DNA from: Tolypeutes matacus
Taxonomy: Eukaryota > Chordata > Mammalia > Cingulata > Chlamyphoridae
Reading direction: 5' to 3'
Length of the DNA: 64,000 nt
Assembly (NCBI GenBank): GCA_026826555.1
Contig: JAKSZT010054458.1
Location: 1,023,481 to 1,087,480, forward strand
Part shown: positions 1-10,879 of the stretch, one piece after another
How positions within the stretch are numbered: position 1 is the first letter of the stretch
Layout of the letters: every line of letters begins with the position of its first letter
The notes under the pieces: generated by a model
What the model was told of the DNA's origin: nothing
The model's database searches: none
Seen by the model: only the letters and a program-made list of their open reading frames with translations
Position numbers and translations under genes: made by a program

Positions 1-236
1 TTTCTAGCTTCTTTAATTGGGGTGGTCTTTAAAATTAATTCTGTTTTTTTTCAGCACCTTAGAGCTGGTGAACTTTTGCTCTGAGTTCCAGGTCATATAG
101 GCCATTAAAAATTCTAGGGAGCTATTAGGTTATACAGAAACAGAAAAGCATCATAAAACTTAGAAATAGCAATTAGAGATCAGAGCTTAGTTATAAATAT
201 GACTGTTGTAAGAGTTTACAATCTAGGCCCTAATTT
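1..236. other. Unassigned AT-rich flank
   Basis: I recognise no gene or repeat here. The last four bases before the LTR that starts at 237 are 'attt', repeated just after that LTR's proposed end, so this segment is probably the original host DNA into which the LTR inserted. Confidence 0.4.
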
Positions 237-393
237 TGAGGCAGGCTAGATTACGAAATAAAGAGACGAATTTGGGACCTGGCAGAAAGACCTGGCCATG
301 GGAATCCCCCCTGAGGGAAAGACCCTATAAGATGGCTGCTGGAAGTACCTCATGAGGATTCCCCATTCAGAACAGGATTTCATCTGGTATCAA

Positions 394-622
394 GATGTGG
401 TGGGAGGTGTGGGAGGTGTGCAACATGGGAATCCCAGTGGGTTCCGTGTAATATTTTGGGTAATCTAAGCACTTCTTAAAATATATTTATATATATATAT
501 ATAAATAACATTTTTGTAAGCAAATGCACATATATGCATATATATTTATATATAATTTTGCAAATGTTGGTATGTATTGTGAAAATTTTGATTTTTACCC
601 ACAATAAAAAAAAAAAAAAAAA
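394..622 (+). mobile_element. 5'-truncated L1 3' end
   Basis: The last ~230 bp of an L1 with its A-tail (605-622). It is nearly identical, after reverse complement, to the 3' half of the L1 at 23262-23724: same G-rich start 'gatgtggtgggagg', same 'cccagtgggttccgtgtaa', same internal AT repeat, same end 'gatttttaccca'. It splits the LTR at 237-1085 and is therefore younger. I could not see a clear target-site duplication. Confidence 0.8.
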
Positions 623-780
623 GAAACAGCCCTGGATGTTCTCAACGGGCCTTGCCATTGGGCCCCCCAGGGGAATTGACAGGTGGAGTAAAAAATTGCA
701 AACAGCTGGGACTCCTCCCCCAAACACTAACAAGGGGACCGGTAATTAATGGTTTAAAAAGCAAGCGCAGAAGTTAAATC

Positions 781-965
781 ATCAGTTTTTCAGTCCTGTT
801 TTGCCCTTTTTCTCCCTGCCTGGATTAACATGCAAGTAGACCTGGGGACTTGTAATCTGTAATGGGGACTTGTAGTCCATAAATCAGTTCTTTTTACCCC
901 TTTTTTGCCCTTTTCCTCTCTCAGCCTGTACTAATCCACAAGTATACCTGGGACCCATAATCTGT
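781..965 (+). repeat. Two-copy ~80-bp tandem duplication inside LTR
   Basis: Copy A (781-860) and copy B (883-965) share an ordered set of blocks: 'atcagtt', a T-rich stretch with 'ttgccctttt', a 'ctc..cctg' block, 'taa..caagta', 'cctggg' and 'aatctgt'. They differ at many positions. Duplicated blocks upstream of the transcription start are common as enhancer repeats in retroviral U3 regions; that role is inference here. Confidence 0.65.
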
Positions 966-1085
966 TATTTTCTCCCATTTCTCTTCCATCATTTTCTTAA
1001 TGAACTATTGACCTAACTGAACTGGAGTGTACTTAAAATTCCTTTTTTGTAACATAGCCAAAAACTTAGAGAAAATCCGGCAATA

Positions 1086-3739
1086 ATTTCCTTATGAGTA
1101 TTTTAAATAAAGCTATTTTTAGAGCCCATTAACTACAGACCATAGTAAGAATTTTGTTTCATTTTACTTTTACACTTTTACCAAGGTTATGTTAATCAGC
1201 AAGTAAAACATAATGTATAGACTTGCCTTGCTTCTCCTTGAAGTCTCTTTTTGTTGAAGATGAGCTGACTGCGTGCTCTTTTAGAGAAACATGAGAGCAG
1301 CCCAGCATAACCAATAACAGATTTTGGTAGTTTTCATAACATCATATTTTCTAAAAGTAACTAAAAGTATAGCCAATAATATCATCAGGCAGATAGATTA
1401 TTAGGATAAAATAGCGAGAACTTTAAAAGTCTCTAAGAAGTTTCATACAGTCCCCAAATATATAGGCAAATTATACATTCAATTTCTCCTTCATATTTTC
1501 TCTTTTAGAAAAATACTGTTTACTACAATGAAACTTCAGCAGTACTGAAAGAAAACTGTTTTCTAATTATGAGAACTCAAGATTACAATGGAATCAAGAT
1601 TATCTTCCCATTAGCATTTTATAAGTAATATTTCCCTTAGTAGTAAACATAAGTCTGCACATTTACAATAGTCTTAGGAAATAAATACTGATTGTGCACA
1701 GTATTTTGTGACAAACCAGTATTTTTTTTCAAAGGAAGTTTAACATCTTGATAAAAATTCTGATTAGAGTAACATGTGACTAAAATTTGAAACATTGTCA
1801 AAATTACATCCTATTTAAACTTTTTCACAGTTTATACAAGTATTATGAGTTTTCAGTTTTGTAATATATTTTTCCATTGTGAATTAAAATATGAATATGT
1901 TGATAACATTAATTTTCATAAACAAATTCTTTTGTAACACTTTGAAATTAAAGATAACTTTAAAGGTTTTATTAGAATATTAAAAGTTGTCAAGTCTGAA
2001 CATATATTTAAACGGGCCTAACAGGCCTCTGTCACAGTGACAAATAAATTAGTAAAATAGTTTGGAAATTATTAACTTCCAAAATAGCAGTGGCTTTGTA
2101 TTTTTTAAAACCATTAAGGCTATGGTAAGGGCAGCATGCCTAGTTAGCAAAGTGGTGTCTGACAAGTTTTCTACTATAAAGTTACTTTTTGTTTCCAATA
2201 TCAACTCCTAGATTTCTACTTAATAACTTCCTGGAATCAGTCATTTATATTGTAATCTTTCAGTTTAGAAAATGCTTTCACAAGCTTTCCATAACAATCC
2301 ATAACCACATAGACTAGTTACTTCATCTCAAGACAAATTTCACCTTTAAATAAGCTTATTCAATTATAGTCAGCAACAAGAGAAATTTACTTCCACTAAG
2401 TCTGCTACAACTTTCCATATCCATTGAAGTCTTGTCCTACATATTTCCACCCTGATTTTATAAAAACCATCCATCTTACCTTAGGACAAACCACACTCCC
2501 TTAACAAGCTTTCACAAACCTACTTCATCCCATATCCATTTAAGTCTCATCTTATATCCCTAATTCTGTTCTGTGAAAGACAGACATTTTAAGTTTAGGC
2601 AAAACAATTATTTTGAAAAGAATTTTGTGATAATTTCATTAGCCAAAAACGTACAATTTTCATCATCTTAAGGATTAAACAGACTTAATACTACTTTATT
2701 TTATTAGTAGCCATATAAACCTAGGAAGATTACACCCAGGTAGAATAAAATAAAAGTAATGCCAGTTACATAAGAAAGTGTTCTTTTTTTCTTTCCTCCA
2801 TAGGTTAAAACCTCTTTGTTTTCATAATACCTTAAAATTATAAATAACCTCAAAAGCATACTGATTATCAGGCTCTGGAGAATATGTTATAATTGTTTTG
2901 TTTTAATCATAACTTATAAACCTTTTCATAGGTTTCAAGGACTTTGTCTTTACTTACTGAAATTTTGGCCATTGGGTTATTAATTACTCTCATCTCAAGA
3001 CTTTTAAGATTTAATTGGGGAATTACAGGACAGGTGAGAAAAAACAAGGTTTATTCCATAATATCCCCTCTGTCCCTACCATTTTTACTTTACAGGCCTA
3101 GTAGGCAGAATTCTTTCCCCCGTCTTTCCACTCCAAGTCCATCCCCCATAGTTTCCTAAACTGGTTTTAATGAGTCATTCAAATTCAGTCAAGGTTAGGA
3201 GAAGACCGTGGGGGGTAGGAGAGGCTATAGAAAGATTGTGGAGGACATATAACCTTTCTGTGGCAGAACCTTTAGTTTTTAGTTTTTTTTTTTTCTTTTA
3301 AATAGTTTTTTTTGTCAGATTTTATATGACCTTTTTATGCTGTTTGGCTTTTCTAATTTGGGCTCCAGAAATATTCATTTACATATATAAGCACTTATTT
3401 AATTTTTAATCAATTTGAATAGAGCTTTTTTTAAGACTTTTCATTTGCTAATTTGATATTACCATCCGGAGGTATGAAAATATACACTGAATAAATAGAC
3501 ACAAATAGAGAGTTAGACCCAAACAAAAACATACAGCTCACTAATTTTACTCAAAATTCTATTTCTCTAACAAAATATGTTTAACTGTAAAATAACATTA
3601 TATCAAAAGATTTCTTTGAAGCCTATTTCTGATTATTCTAATCTGCACTGTGACCATGCAGTTTTGCATAAAAATTTCATTCTTTTTAGTCATTGGCTTA
3701 TAACCAAATGGTTCCCAATGCTTTAAGATACAATCTACA
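1086..3739. other. 2.6 kb AT-rich DNA, no repeat or gene assigned
   Basis: Very AT-rich throughout. The only open frame of note is 71 residues (2944-3159, plus) with a hydrophobic start but no domain I recognise. It lies between two retroviral LTR remnants and might be decayed viral interior, but I see no pol or env motif to support that. Confidence 0.35.
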
Positions 3740-3961
3740 GGGGAATGGATGTGGCTCAAATGGTTGCATGCCTACTTCCCAAGTATGAGGTCCCGGATTC
3801 AATCACCAAGACCTCATAAAACAAAAAACTAAACAAACAAACAAACGAAAAAAATCAACTCGGGGGAGCTGGTGTAGTTCAGTGGTTGAGTGCTGGCTTC
3901 CCACGTATGAAGTCCTGGGTTCAATCCCTGGCCCTGGTACCTAAAAAAAAAAAAAAAAAAA
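3740..3961 (+). mobile_element. Dimeric tRNA-derived SINE (DAS-type)
   Basis: Two tRNA-like monomers in the same direction. Monomer 1 (about 3740-3815) has an A-box-like 'tggctcaaatggttg' and a B-box-like 'ggattcaatc'. An A-rich linker with (acaa)n follows, then monomer 2 (3862-3942) with 'tagttcagtggttgag' and 'gggttcaatccctgg', then an A-tail. The same monomer order and linker type occur at 54984-55206. Transcription would be by RNA polymerase III from the internal boxes, and mobility depends on L1 proteins (known for this SINE class). Confidence 0.8.
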
Positions 3962-4142
3962 CTACAACATTTTTCTTTACTTCAGAGCTTTGCTTATTTC
4001 TGATTTCAACTTTGACAGACCAATTCCAGTATATTTTCAAGACAGAAACCAAGACCCAAGTAATCAAGCTCCATAACACTTCCTTATGTCAGGGACTGCT
4101 CTCTTCCCTATTAAAAACTAGGCATAATAAAACAGAAAAGAA

Positions 4143-4212
4143 CTAAAAAAAAAAAAAAAAAGAAAGAAAGAAAGAAAGAAAAATAAAAAACTAGATGTAG
4201 CAAAAAAAAAAA
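4143..4212 (+). repeat. A-rich and (gaaa)n simple repeat
   Basis: A run of A followed by about five 'gaaa' units and a second A run at 4201-4212. It may be a decayed retroposon tail, but the body to its left is not recognised. Confidence 0.7.
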
Positions 4213-4224
4213 ATCCCACTTACA

Positions 4225-4718
4225 GTTTTGGCAGAAACTAATGTGCTGCTAAAGATACTTCTCAGGTCCAATGGTGAAGTCTTCTATTTCCAGAAGGCTA
4301 CTCCCTGTGGATAACAAGGGGTCTCTGGGTGGGACTACTCCAACCCACAGTTGTTAGACCCATTCCATCCCTAAAACTAGAAATCTAGAAGCCTAAAAAC
4401 CAAGAAACCAAGTGCAGGCTTGCTGCTTACAGCTTCAGCAGGAGATTTAAACCATCACCCCAAAATCAAAACCAAAGAAACCAAAACCAACACCAAGACC
4501 AAGTTAATTTTGTATCCACCGAGGTCACTGAAGTCTCAGGTTCCTGCTCTCTCTCATGTCCTGCTGCTTTCAGGATCCTCACCGCTCAGGGTAGGAGATC
4601 CCCACTCCTCAGTCCTGGGAGATAACAGGACTCTGGTGGCCGCTGGAATGGAAGTGTGGATGTCCAAACCTAAGGGTCAAGTATTCCACCAGGCAGCGAT
4701 TTCCTCAGAGGTTGTGGG
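4225..4718 (-). mobile_element. ERV leader region next to primer-binding site
   Basis: Reading on the minus strand, this follows directly from the primer-binding site at 4719-4736 and the LTR at 4737-5077, so it should be the untranslated leader of an old provirus. It has a T/G-rich tract (minus strand of 4464-4510) of repeated 'ggtttt/ggtctt' units. No gag frame is recognisable. A plus-strand frame of 178 residues crosses this region and the LTR and is not a gene. The left limit is uncertain. Confidence 0.5.
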
Positions 4719-4736
4719 GTTCCATCTGGGGTGCCA
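4719..4736 (-). promoter_or_regulatory. Retroviral primer-binding site
   Basis: On the minus strand the LTR ends '..ccttcaaca' and is followed at once by TGGCACCCCAGATGGAAC. The TGG start complements the CCA end of a tRNA, and the position directly after the LTR is the normal place for this site. I cannot name the tRNA: the 18-mer is not the Lys or Pro sequence and may be mutated. Confidence 0.6.
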
Positions 4737-5077
4737 TGTTGAAGGAAACCTCACGGGGGTCCTTCTGGGTTTTTGCCCAGAGCAGATGATTTGGAGCCCA
4801 CATCAGGATGGCCAGGAGAGAAAGCAGGATGGGAGACAGGTGTTCTCAAATCTGCCTTCCCCAGAACCATGGGGGAGCAGGAATTTTTATGGATTTGAAC
4901 AGGGGAGAGCAGAGTGGTTACCATCACAATGGCCAGTATACACAAGGGTGAGCTAGTTCTGAAATAACCATAAACAAAGGTAAATTCAGTCTAGAATTAC
5001 CATCACAATAGCAGGTCTAGGCTAAATTTAATTGCTTCCTTCACCCACAAAGCAATTAAATTCTCTCTGCCAAAACA
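4737..5077 (-). mobile_element. 5' LTR of an old ERV (minus strand)
   Basis: On the minus strand it begins TGTTTTGGCAGAGAG and ends CCTTCAACA, giving the TG..CA ends of an LTR of about 341 bp. A TATA-like 'ccataaaaattcc' lies at 4879-4891. A primer-binding site and leader follow on the internal side. Only the 5' LTR and leader are preserved; no matching 3' LTR was found to the left. Probably ERV1-like, but the class is not proven. Confidence 0.65.
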
Positions 5078-5640
5078 CTTAGGATAATTCCTATTTCATG
5101 GTTGGTTGCTGACTGATAATATCATTGCCATTATAACTATTAATATTACTTTTTTATTATTTTATGCTTTTAATGCTTGTTTAAATTTACCCACATCTTT
5201 TCTAATTATTTTGATCACTCTTCCTTTTTGCATTCTACCTCTCTTGCTTTTGATTCAAGTTTTCTTCTTCATGCAGTATAGCCTTAGTATTTGTTTTACT
5301 AGGGTCTGTGTTTAGAAAACCTACAGATTCAGAACTTCAAAACATGGGCTTTTGTCATTTATTTAAGATCTGTATGCAGGAATAAATGAGAGGGCCTCCA
5401 ATCAGAGGTCAGGACTACCTGCTATACCTCAGTTCTTACTGTGTTGATTTTTTTAAGTTTTCTTTTAAATGTTAATACAAGATTTCCCTTCACCTACAAA
5501 TGTACCCCTTTCAGGAATTGCTTTAGTATCCATAAGGAAGGGAAGGCTTAATACCCACAAGTAAACAAACTTCAAATATACATTTGCAAAACAAGAAGGC
5601 TGAAAAGAGTTCAAATATACATTAAAAAAAAAGAGAGATT
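5078..5640. other. Unassigned AT-rich DNA
   Basis: No gene or known repeat recognised. The string 'ttcaaatatacatt' occurs twice (5571-5584 and 5610-5623), and a shorter related string lies at 5637. Confidence 0.4.
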
Positions 5641-5731
5641 CAAATATATATATATATATATATATATTTTTTTTAAGGAGGTACTGAGTATATATATATA
5701 ATATATATATGTAAATATATATATATATATA
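5641..5731. repeat. (AT)n microsatellite in a SINE tail
   Basis: Two AT-dinucleotide tracts around 'ttttttttaaggaggtactg' (5668-5686). That short piece repeats the 3' end of the adjacent minus-strand SINE, so the microsatellite grew in the SINE's tail and part of the end was duplicated. Confidence 0.7.
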
Positions 5732-5810
5732 TTAGGAGGTACTGAGGATTGAACCCAGGACCTTGTACATGGGAAGCAGGTGCTCAACCACTGAGGTACA
5801 CCCACTCCCC
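5732..5810 (-). mobile_element. DAS-type SINE monomer
   Basis: Minus-strand tRNA-derived SINE. Reverse-complemented, it has the head 'ggggagtgggtgtacctcag', the A-box-like 'gtggttgagcac' and the B-box-like 'gggttcaatcctc'. The A-tail has been replaced by the AT microsatellite to the left. Confidence 0.85.
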
Positions 5811-5979
5811 CACATATACATTTCTTTGAAGGTCTAAAAGGATGTCATGATAGTTGTTCAAGGGAATAGAATATTAATATAATTTGTCAGTTCAATTTTT
5901 AAGTTGAAATCACAGCATAAAATCGGTTGATTATGAAGGGTTGATTTAATCATTACCTGTGAGCAGTAAACATTCTTGG

Positions 5980-6560
5980 TCTTTTTTTTCAAAAATATAT
6001 TTATTTAACCTTCACTTTTGAAAGAAAGTTTAGCTGGATATAGAATTCTAGATTGGTGGTTGTTTTTCTATAGCACCTTGTCTTCTGGTTTCTGTTGTTG
6101 AGAAGTCTGCTGCACAAAAGTCTGATTTTTCTTTGTCTTTGAAGTTCTAAAATTTCATTATGTTGTGGCTAACTTTGATTTAGTTTTTTTTATCCTGTTG
6201 AGGACTCCTTATGATTTTTGAACTTCAGTATTCAAGTCTTTTATCATTTCTGGAAAATTTTCAGCTATTATCACTTCAAATATTACTTGTGTCCTATTTT
6301 CTCTATTTTCCATTTTTGGAATGGAATATATGTTGGATCTCTTCATTCCATCTTCCATATCTCTAATTTTTTTTTTACATTTTCCAGATCTTTATGTCTC
6401 TGTACATTCTGAGTAATTTCCTCAAATCTGTTTCCAGTCTGTGAATTCTTTTGCTGCTATTCAACCAATCCATTTAAGTTTTAATTTTTTTTTTTAATAT
6501 TTCCTCATGCTGATGATGAATTTTGATTTAGACCGCCGTTTCACTGAGGGTAAAGGCCTT
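5980..6560 (-). mobile_element. Old L1 fragment
   Basis: The plus strand reads like the familiar antisense of old mammalian L1: 'tttagctggatatagaattc', 'tctgctgcacaaaagtctg', 'ttttcagctattatcacttc' and a later block with 'tctgtgaattctttt'. Strongly diverged; I see no intact frame or duplication. Confidence 0.7.
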
Positions 6561-8165
6561 CAAGAGTTTCAGCCTTTATGCAGGTTTCTCAGTCCCAATT
6601 CCCTTTTCACTTTTGCCCAAGTCTCCCCCTTATGTCCCTACATGAGTATGAATTCCCTAGCCTTAGGTGACTAGAATCAATAGTCACTCCACCACCACTG
6701 TACAGCTACATCATGAACTGGCACTTTAAAATTTTGTTCTATTTTTAATTACTTCTTGGCTTCTGGTGACTGAGGATTTCTCATTCTTTCTTGAGAGCTT
6801 AGCTATGAATATAAAATATTTTATAACTTATATTTTATCCAGAATTTCTAGTGGAATTTATTTTGTGTTATCTTAATTTTTTATTATCTTAAAACAGAGA
6901 GTCTTGGGTAATACTTTAATAATCAGGAAAAAAAAAAAAAAAAAAAAACCCCAAAACACTCATTACTCTTAAAAAAAAGAAAAGATAAAAAGATATTTCA
7001 AGACAGAATACTAGGAAATTCTGTCCTGATCTTCCAACAGCATAGGTAAACCAATCAAAGTTTGTTCTAACATGGCTTGTCCATGTTTTGGAAACTGATG
7101 ACCAATGCTTCCCAAGGCTACGCTCTATCTGCAGCTTCCTATTATAATAGGCATTTGGATGGGTTATTGTTGAGATATAAAGGACAGAGTGGTTAGTTGA
7201 AACTTGAGAGGATTGGTCATCAGAAAAGCTATTGAGAGTAAGAAATGAAAGAATTGGAGGCATAATGTCTTGCAATCAGAGATTTGTAAAAGGTTATTTA
7301 AAGAGTGCAGTATCCTCAATGAGTGGCCCCAATGCCTGGGGTGGAATGAATACAAATGAACAGACTTCTTGAATCCTTTCCAGGGAATTGGGAGGCATAC
7401 AGCGATATCTGCAAAATGTTTGATATCGCTAAAGAGCAGCCCTACAGGACCCATGGGGTCTTGCCCTTTTCCAACCATTCAATAAATAGCACTCAGTGGA
7501 GATTCTGGCTGAGGGTACTTGTTTTCAAAATAACAGGCCTCAGCCAACCTACTTAAATAGTTCCATATGTTTCTATGGAGAGTTTATGGATTGTGGCTTT
7601 GGAATTCTTTTGTTTATCACTGGGAATCCAAGTCTTGAAAGCTGTTAACTAACCATGAGGCATGCTGGTTATTCAAGCTGTTGGACCTCTTAAGGACTTT
7701 GACATAAGGACCACTTTCTGTGGAATAAGAATTAGTGGTTTAAAAAGAGTTCATTTAATAGTATCATGTAAGTATCAGTTTCTGTATGTCATTACTGGCC
7801 AGGTTTTTTTTTTTTTTAAGCTCAGCAGTGCTGCCTTGAGTATGCACTAAGAGCAGGCCCTTAAAAGAAAATCTTTGCAGATTTATATAATCAGAGGGGT
7901 ATTTTTTGAAAATGAATGACTACCTGCTGCAGACCTGAAGCCAGGACAGAAAGGTAAGCCCTTCCCTACCTGAGATTCCAAGGCATAACCTCTCCAGATA
8001 CTGACCACCCATCTTTCCCCTCGATAAGAGCTCCTCCTCCACCCTTCCCACCTCCAAGAATACCCTGCTTGCAGTGATATTCCTCTACCCTTTACTGATC
8101 GAATTCCAAACACAGGAAGATCTATCCTATTTCCAGGAGAGAGGCTTCCATGGATTGCCTCATCA
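6561..8165. other. Unique or unassigned DNA
   Basis: Contains an A-run at 6928-6948 and a second A-rich patch near 6971-6990. The minus-strand frames of 104-119 residues between 6916 and 7478 overlap one another in different frames and show no domain, so I do not call them genes. Confidence 0.4.
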
Positions 8166-8420
8166 GCCTTAATAATAGGTATTATGTATTGAACACTTTG
8201 TGCTAAGGACTGTATTCTTTTTTATACTTAATCTCTTTTAATTCTCATAATAGCCCAATGAGATGGGTACTATAATTATGCCTCATTTTACAGATAAGGA
8301 AATCGAAGCTCAGAGAGTCTGAGTAGTTTGCTTAAAGTTACTTAATAGCTACATTAGCCTACTACTAATAATGCCACTACCAAGCAGCAGAAAATGGGAT
8401 ATGAAGCCAGGATGCCTGAC
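8166..8420 (-). mobile_element. MIR SINE
   Basis: Plus strand shows the antisense MIR core: 'tattgaacactttgtgctaa', 'ctcataatagcccaatgaga', 'cattttacagataaggaaat', then 'gaagccaggatgcctgactc'. Ancient tRNA-derived SINE shared by all mammals; diverged and inactive. Confidence 0.85.
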
Positions 8421-10023
8421 TCAAAACTCTTATTTACCATGCTTTATTGCCTCCCACCCTCTCCTAGAAAACTACTTCTTGCTTGATCTCTTAAGCTTCC
8501 CTTCCTACTCAGAAATGCCATGGTTTTTCTTTAATGTCATTTGTCTGGCTGTTCATTCTGTTTTCATATAAAACAATGTAGGAAAGAGGTTAGTCATCTC
8601 CTTCTATGAGCAACCCTTCCTTCACACATTTGAAAACCACCCATGACTGATTATAGAAGTTTCTCCAGAGAATGAACTGACATAACTGGCACTGTAGGGT
8701 AACACCCTAGAAAGGTAGATCCAAGACCTTGCAACAGTGCCCCGGTCCACAGGTCCACATTGTTTAGGGCTTGACAAGTGAGTCAGCAGAAGTGAACAAC
8801 AGACAATACAATGTTTGGTTTTAACATAGTGAGTCAGCCCTGAAATCTGGTCAGCTTTCACGTAGCCCCCTGAAGTTTTAACAGAATATTAATTGCTTTG
8901 TCACTTCCCGTTCCACACAGCTGGGTGGGATTGCTACCAGCCACACTGTTGAGAAGTTACATGTTTCAGCCCAGACCAGAAAGGTTTCCTGTGGTGGGTG
9001 AAATGACAACATGCACAAAGGTCAAACTCCAGATGTGGGAGGCTGACTTTTTCTCCTCTTGGGGAAAACATTGCCTCATTATAATCTCAAAAGATATTCT
9101 GTACAGGTTACAGGCCAAAGTCTACTGAAAGATCCAAGTTCCTCTAACGTGGAGGATGCCAGTCTGTTTCATGTAAATTTACCCAAGGCGTTGAGACCAC
9201 CTATTAGATTCTTGAGCCAAGGGATCAGAGGAAGGGGAAGGGTGTCCAGGCATTTCTGAATGAGGGGAGATGGACCTAGGAGTCACTGATTGCTCCTTGA
9301 ATTTGGAAGGCATTTCAGGAGGAGGAATGAGTTGTTTCTGGATTAATCCCCTGACTGGATAGAAATATGAGAAGGTGGTAGGGAGAGTACATGGCAACGT
9401 GGTGGGAAGTTTCCCACTCATTCATTCATTCATTCATTTGTTCACTTGTTTATTCATTCTACAAAATTCATATGAGGTCTGCAAAATTCATGCACATTAC
9501 ACTCAAAGATAATAAGAAAATGGAACTTAAGTTTTCTTTATTATTTGGTACAATACTCCTCCCAAGCTTCCACCACTGGATTCCAGGGTGGGAATTAAAT
9601 TTTAGTCTGATTGGTAAACTCAGTGCAATGTAATAGTTTTTTCTATTTCTTTTCCCTGCCCCTGCTCCTATGCCAGTTGACCTCTGGGTATGTGGCTGGG
9701 TATGGATGAAATTCCTGACTCTTGAGCTTTGTGTCACTGTTAGCAGGATAAGAGGCCTTTTGGGTCCTCACTGGTCACTGTGGCACATAGGTTGTGTTGT
9801 CTCTCCCTGGTTTGGGAACCACTGGACAACGTATCATTCTTTGATGGGTTGGCAATCATGGTAAGAGCCCAAGGTCCCAGCCATCAATCCCAGGTCATGA
9901 AGTGCATGCCTATGGTGTGAAGAGCAGGTGGCTGGCTTTGTTCTGACCCCAGGCCCTTCTGTCCACCAGCACTCTATGCAGGGATAATACAGAATGGAAT
10001 TAGCTTTGTGATAAGAGGATATG
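8421..10023. other. Unique or unassigned DNA with a (ttca)n tract
   Basis: A 'ttca' tetranucleotide tract lies at about 9418-9437. The rest matches no gene or repeat I recognise. Open frames of 60-90 residues on both strands lack any domain. Confidence 0.4.
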
Positions 10024-10830
10024 TCAGTTAGCTTTTCCTACAATGATGCTGTGTAACAACCAACCAGTGAACCTCTGTCATACAGCACTAAACATTTATT
10101 GAGTCCAGGGTTGGCAATCTTTATCTGTAAAGGGCCAGACAGCAAATATTTTAGACTTTTCAGGCTATATGGTCTGTAACTATTCAACTCTATAGTGTAG
10201 AAGCAACCTTAGAAAATATGTAAACAAATGAGTTAGACTGTGTTCCAGTACAACTTTATTTGTGAGCACTGAAATTTGAATTTCATATAATTTTCAGGTG
10301 TTTATAAAATATTTTCTTTTAATTTTTTTCAACAGTGACAATGAATGGGCTATATCAGGCCTGATCTGGCCTAAAGGCTATAGTTTGCTAACACCAACTC
10401 ATGAATCTGTTCTTGGGCTTGATTGAGTTTGCTCATGAATCTGCAATCAGCTCTGAGTTTGCTAGGTAGCTCTGCTGATTTGGGTTGTGCTTGCTCCTGT
10501 GTTTGGGGATGAGTTGACTATTAGCTGATCTAGGAAAGCCTCGGCTGGGAAGACTGTGGCAACTAAGCTCTGCTCACAGGACGAGCCAGCAACTTAGCCT
10601 CAGCATGTTCTCAGCAATGGCAGAAGTGCACACATGTGAGTGGAAATGTGCAAGTGCTTTTACAAGCTTCTGCTTGTAATTTCGTTTGCTAACATCCCAT
10701 TGGCTAAAGCAAGTCACCCGGCTGAACCCTGAGACAGAGGGTGAGGCATCTAGAGTGAGAAGGCAATGCCAAGTTACCTGGAAAAAGTGAAATACTGGGG
10801 CCATTAATGCAGTCAACTTGCCAGAGAACC
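10024..10830 (-). mobile_element. Ancient LTR-like repeat, split by a hAT element
   Basis: The left piece (10024-10106) reads 'cagttagcttttcct' and 'ctgtgtaacaacc'. The right piece (from about 10395) has 'gctctgctgatttggg', 'agctgatctagg', 'cccattggctaaagcaag'. This order matches an old mammalian interspersed LTR I have seen in antisense, but I cannot name the subfamily. The hAT at 10107-10394 splits it. Confidence 0.5.
10107..10394 (+). mobile_element. hAT-type MITE
   Basis: Recognised by the widely dispersed mammalian sequence 'ctgtaaagggccagacagca', 'aaatattttagacttttcagg', 'ttccagtacaactttattt', and the inverted end '..ggctatagtttgctaacacc' matching the start 'agggttggcaat'. A non-autonomous DNA transposon copy, inactive. 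No convincing 8-bp duplication is visible. Confidence 0.7.
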
Positions 10831-10879
10831 TAACTTGGAAAACTTTTAAAAAGCTTTCTACTTGTGATCTCTTCCTTTA

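Larger units (their letters stand above)
237..1085 (+). mobile_element. ERV1-type solo LTR, interrupted by an L1 tail
   Basis: A remnant of a retroviral long terminal repeat. It starts 'tgaggcaggctag' and ends '..ccggcaata'. Its 3' part (acttaaaattcc, acatagccaaaaactta) matches the 3' part of the LTR at 17213-17715 (ccttaaattcc, acatagccaagaaccta), so both belong to one family. The flanks carry a 4-bp duplication 'attt' (233-236 and 1086-1089), the size expected for gammaretrovirus-like ERV1 insertions. No internal viral genes adjoin it, so it reads as a solo LTR. The terminal CA appears mutated to TA. An L1 tail lies inside it (394-622), and its U3-like part has a two-copy tandem duplication (781-965). 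Family assignment rests on the shared 3' part and the duplication size. Confidence 0.6.

Noticed and set aside
1086..3739. Endogenous foamy-virus interior, suggested by AT-richness and the known occurrence of such viruses in sloths
   Set aside because: No pol, env or primer-site motif supports it; composition alone is not evidence.
4420..4956. 178-residue open frame, plus strand, the longest in the window
   Set aside because: It runs antisense through a retroviral leader, primer-binding site and LTR, has no domain and no codon bias.
9417..9456. (ttca)n tract as a CRISPR-like repeat
   Set aside because: A plain tetranucleotide microsatellite without spacers; the genome is mammalian.
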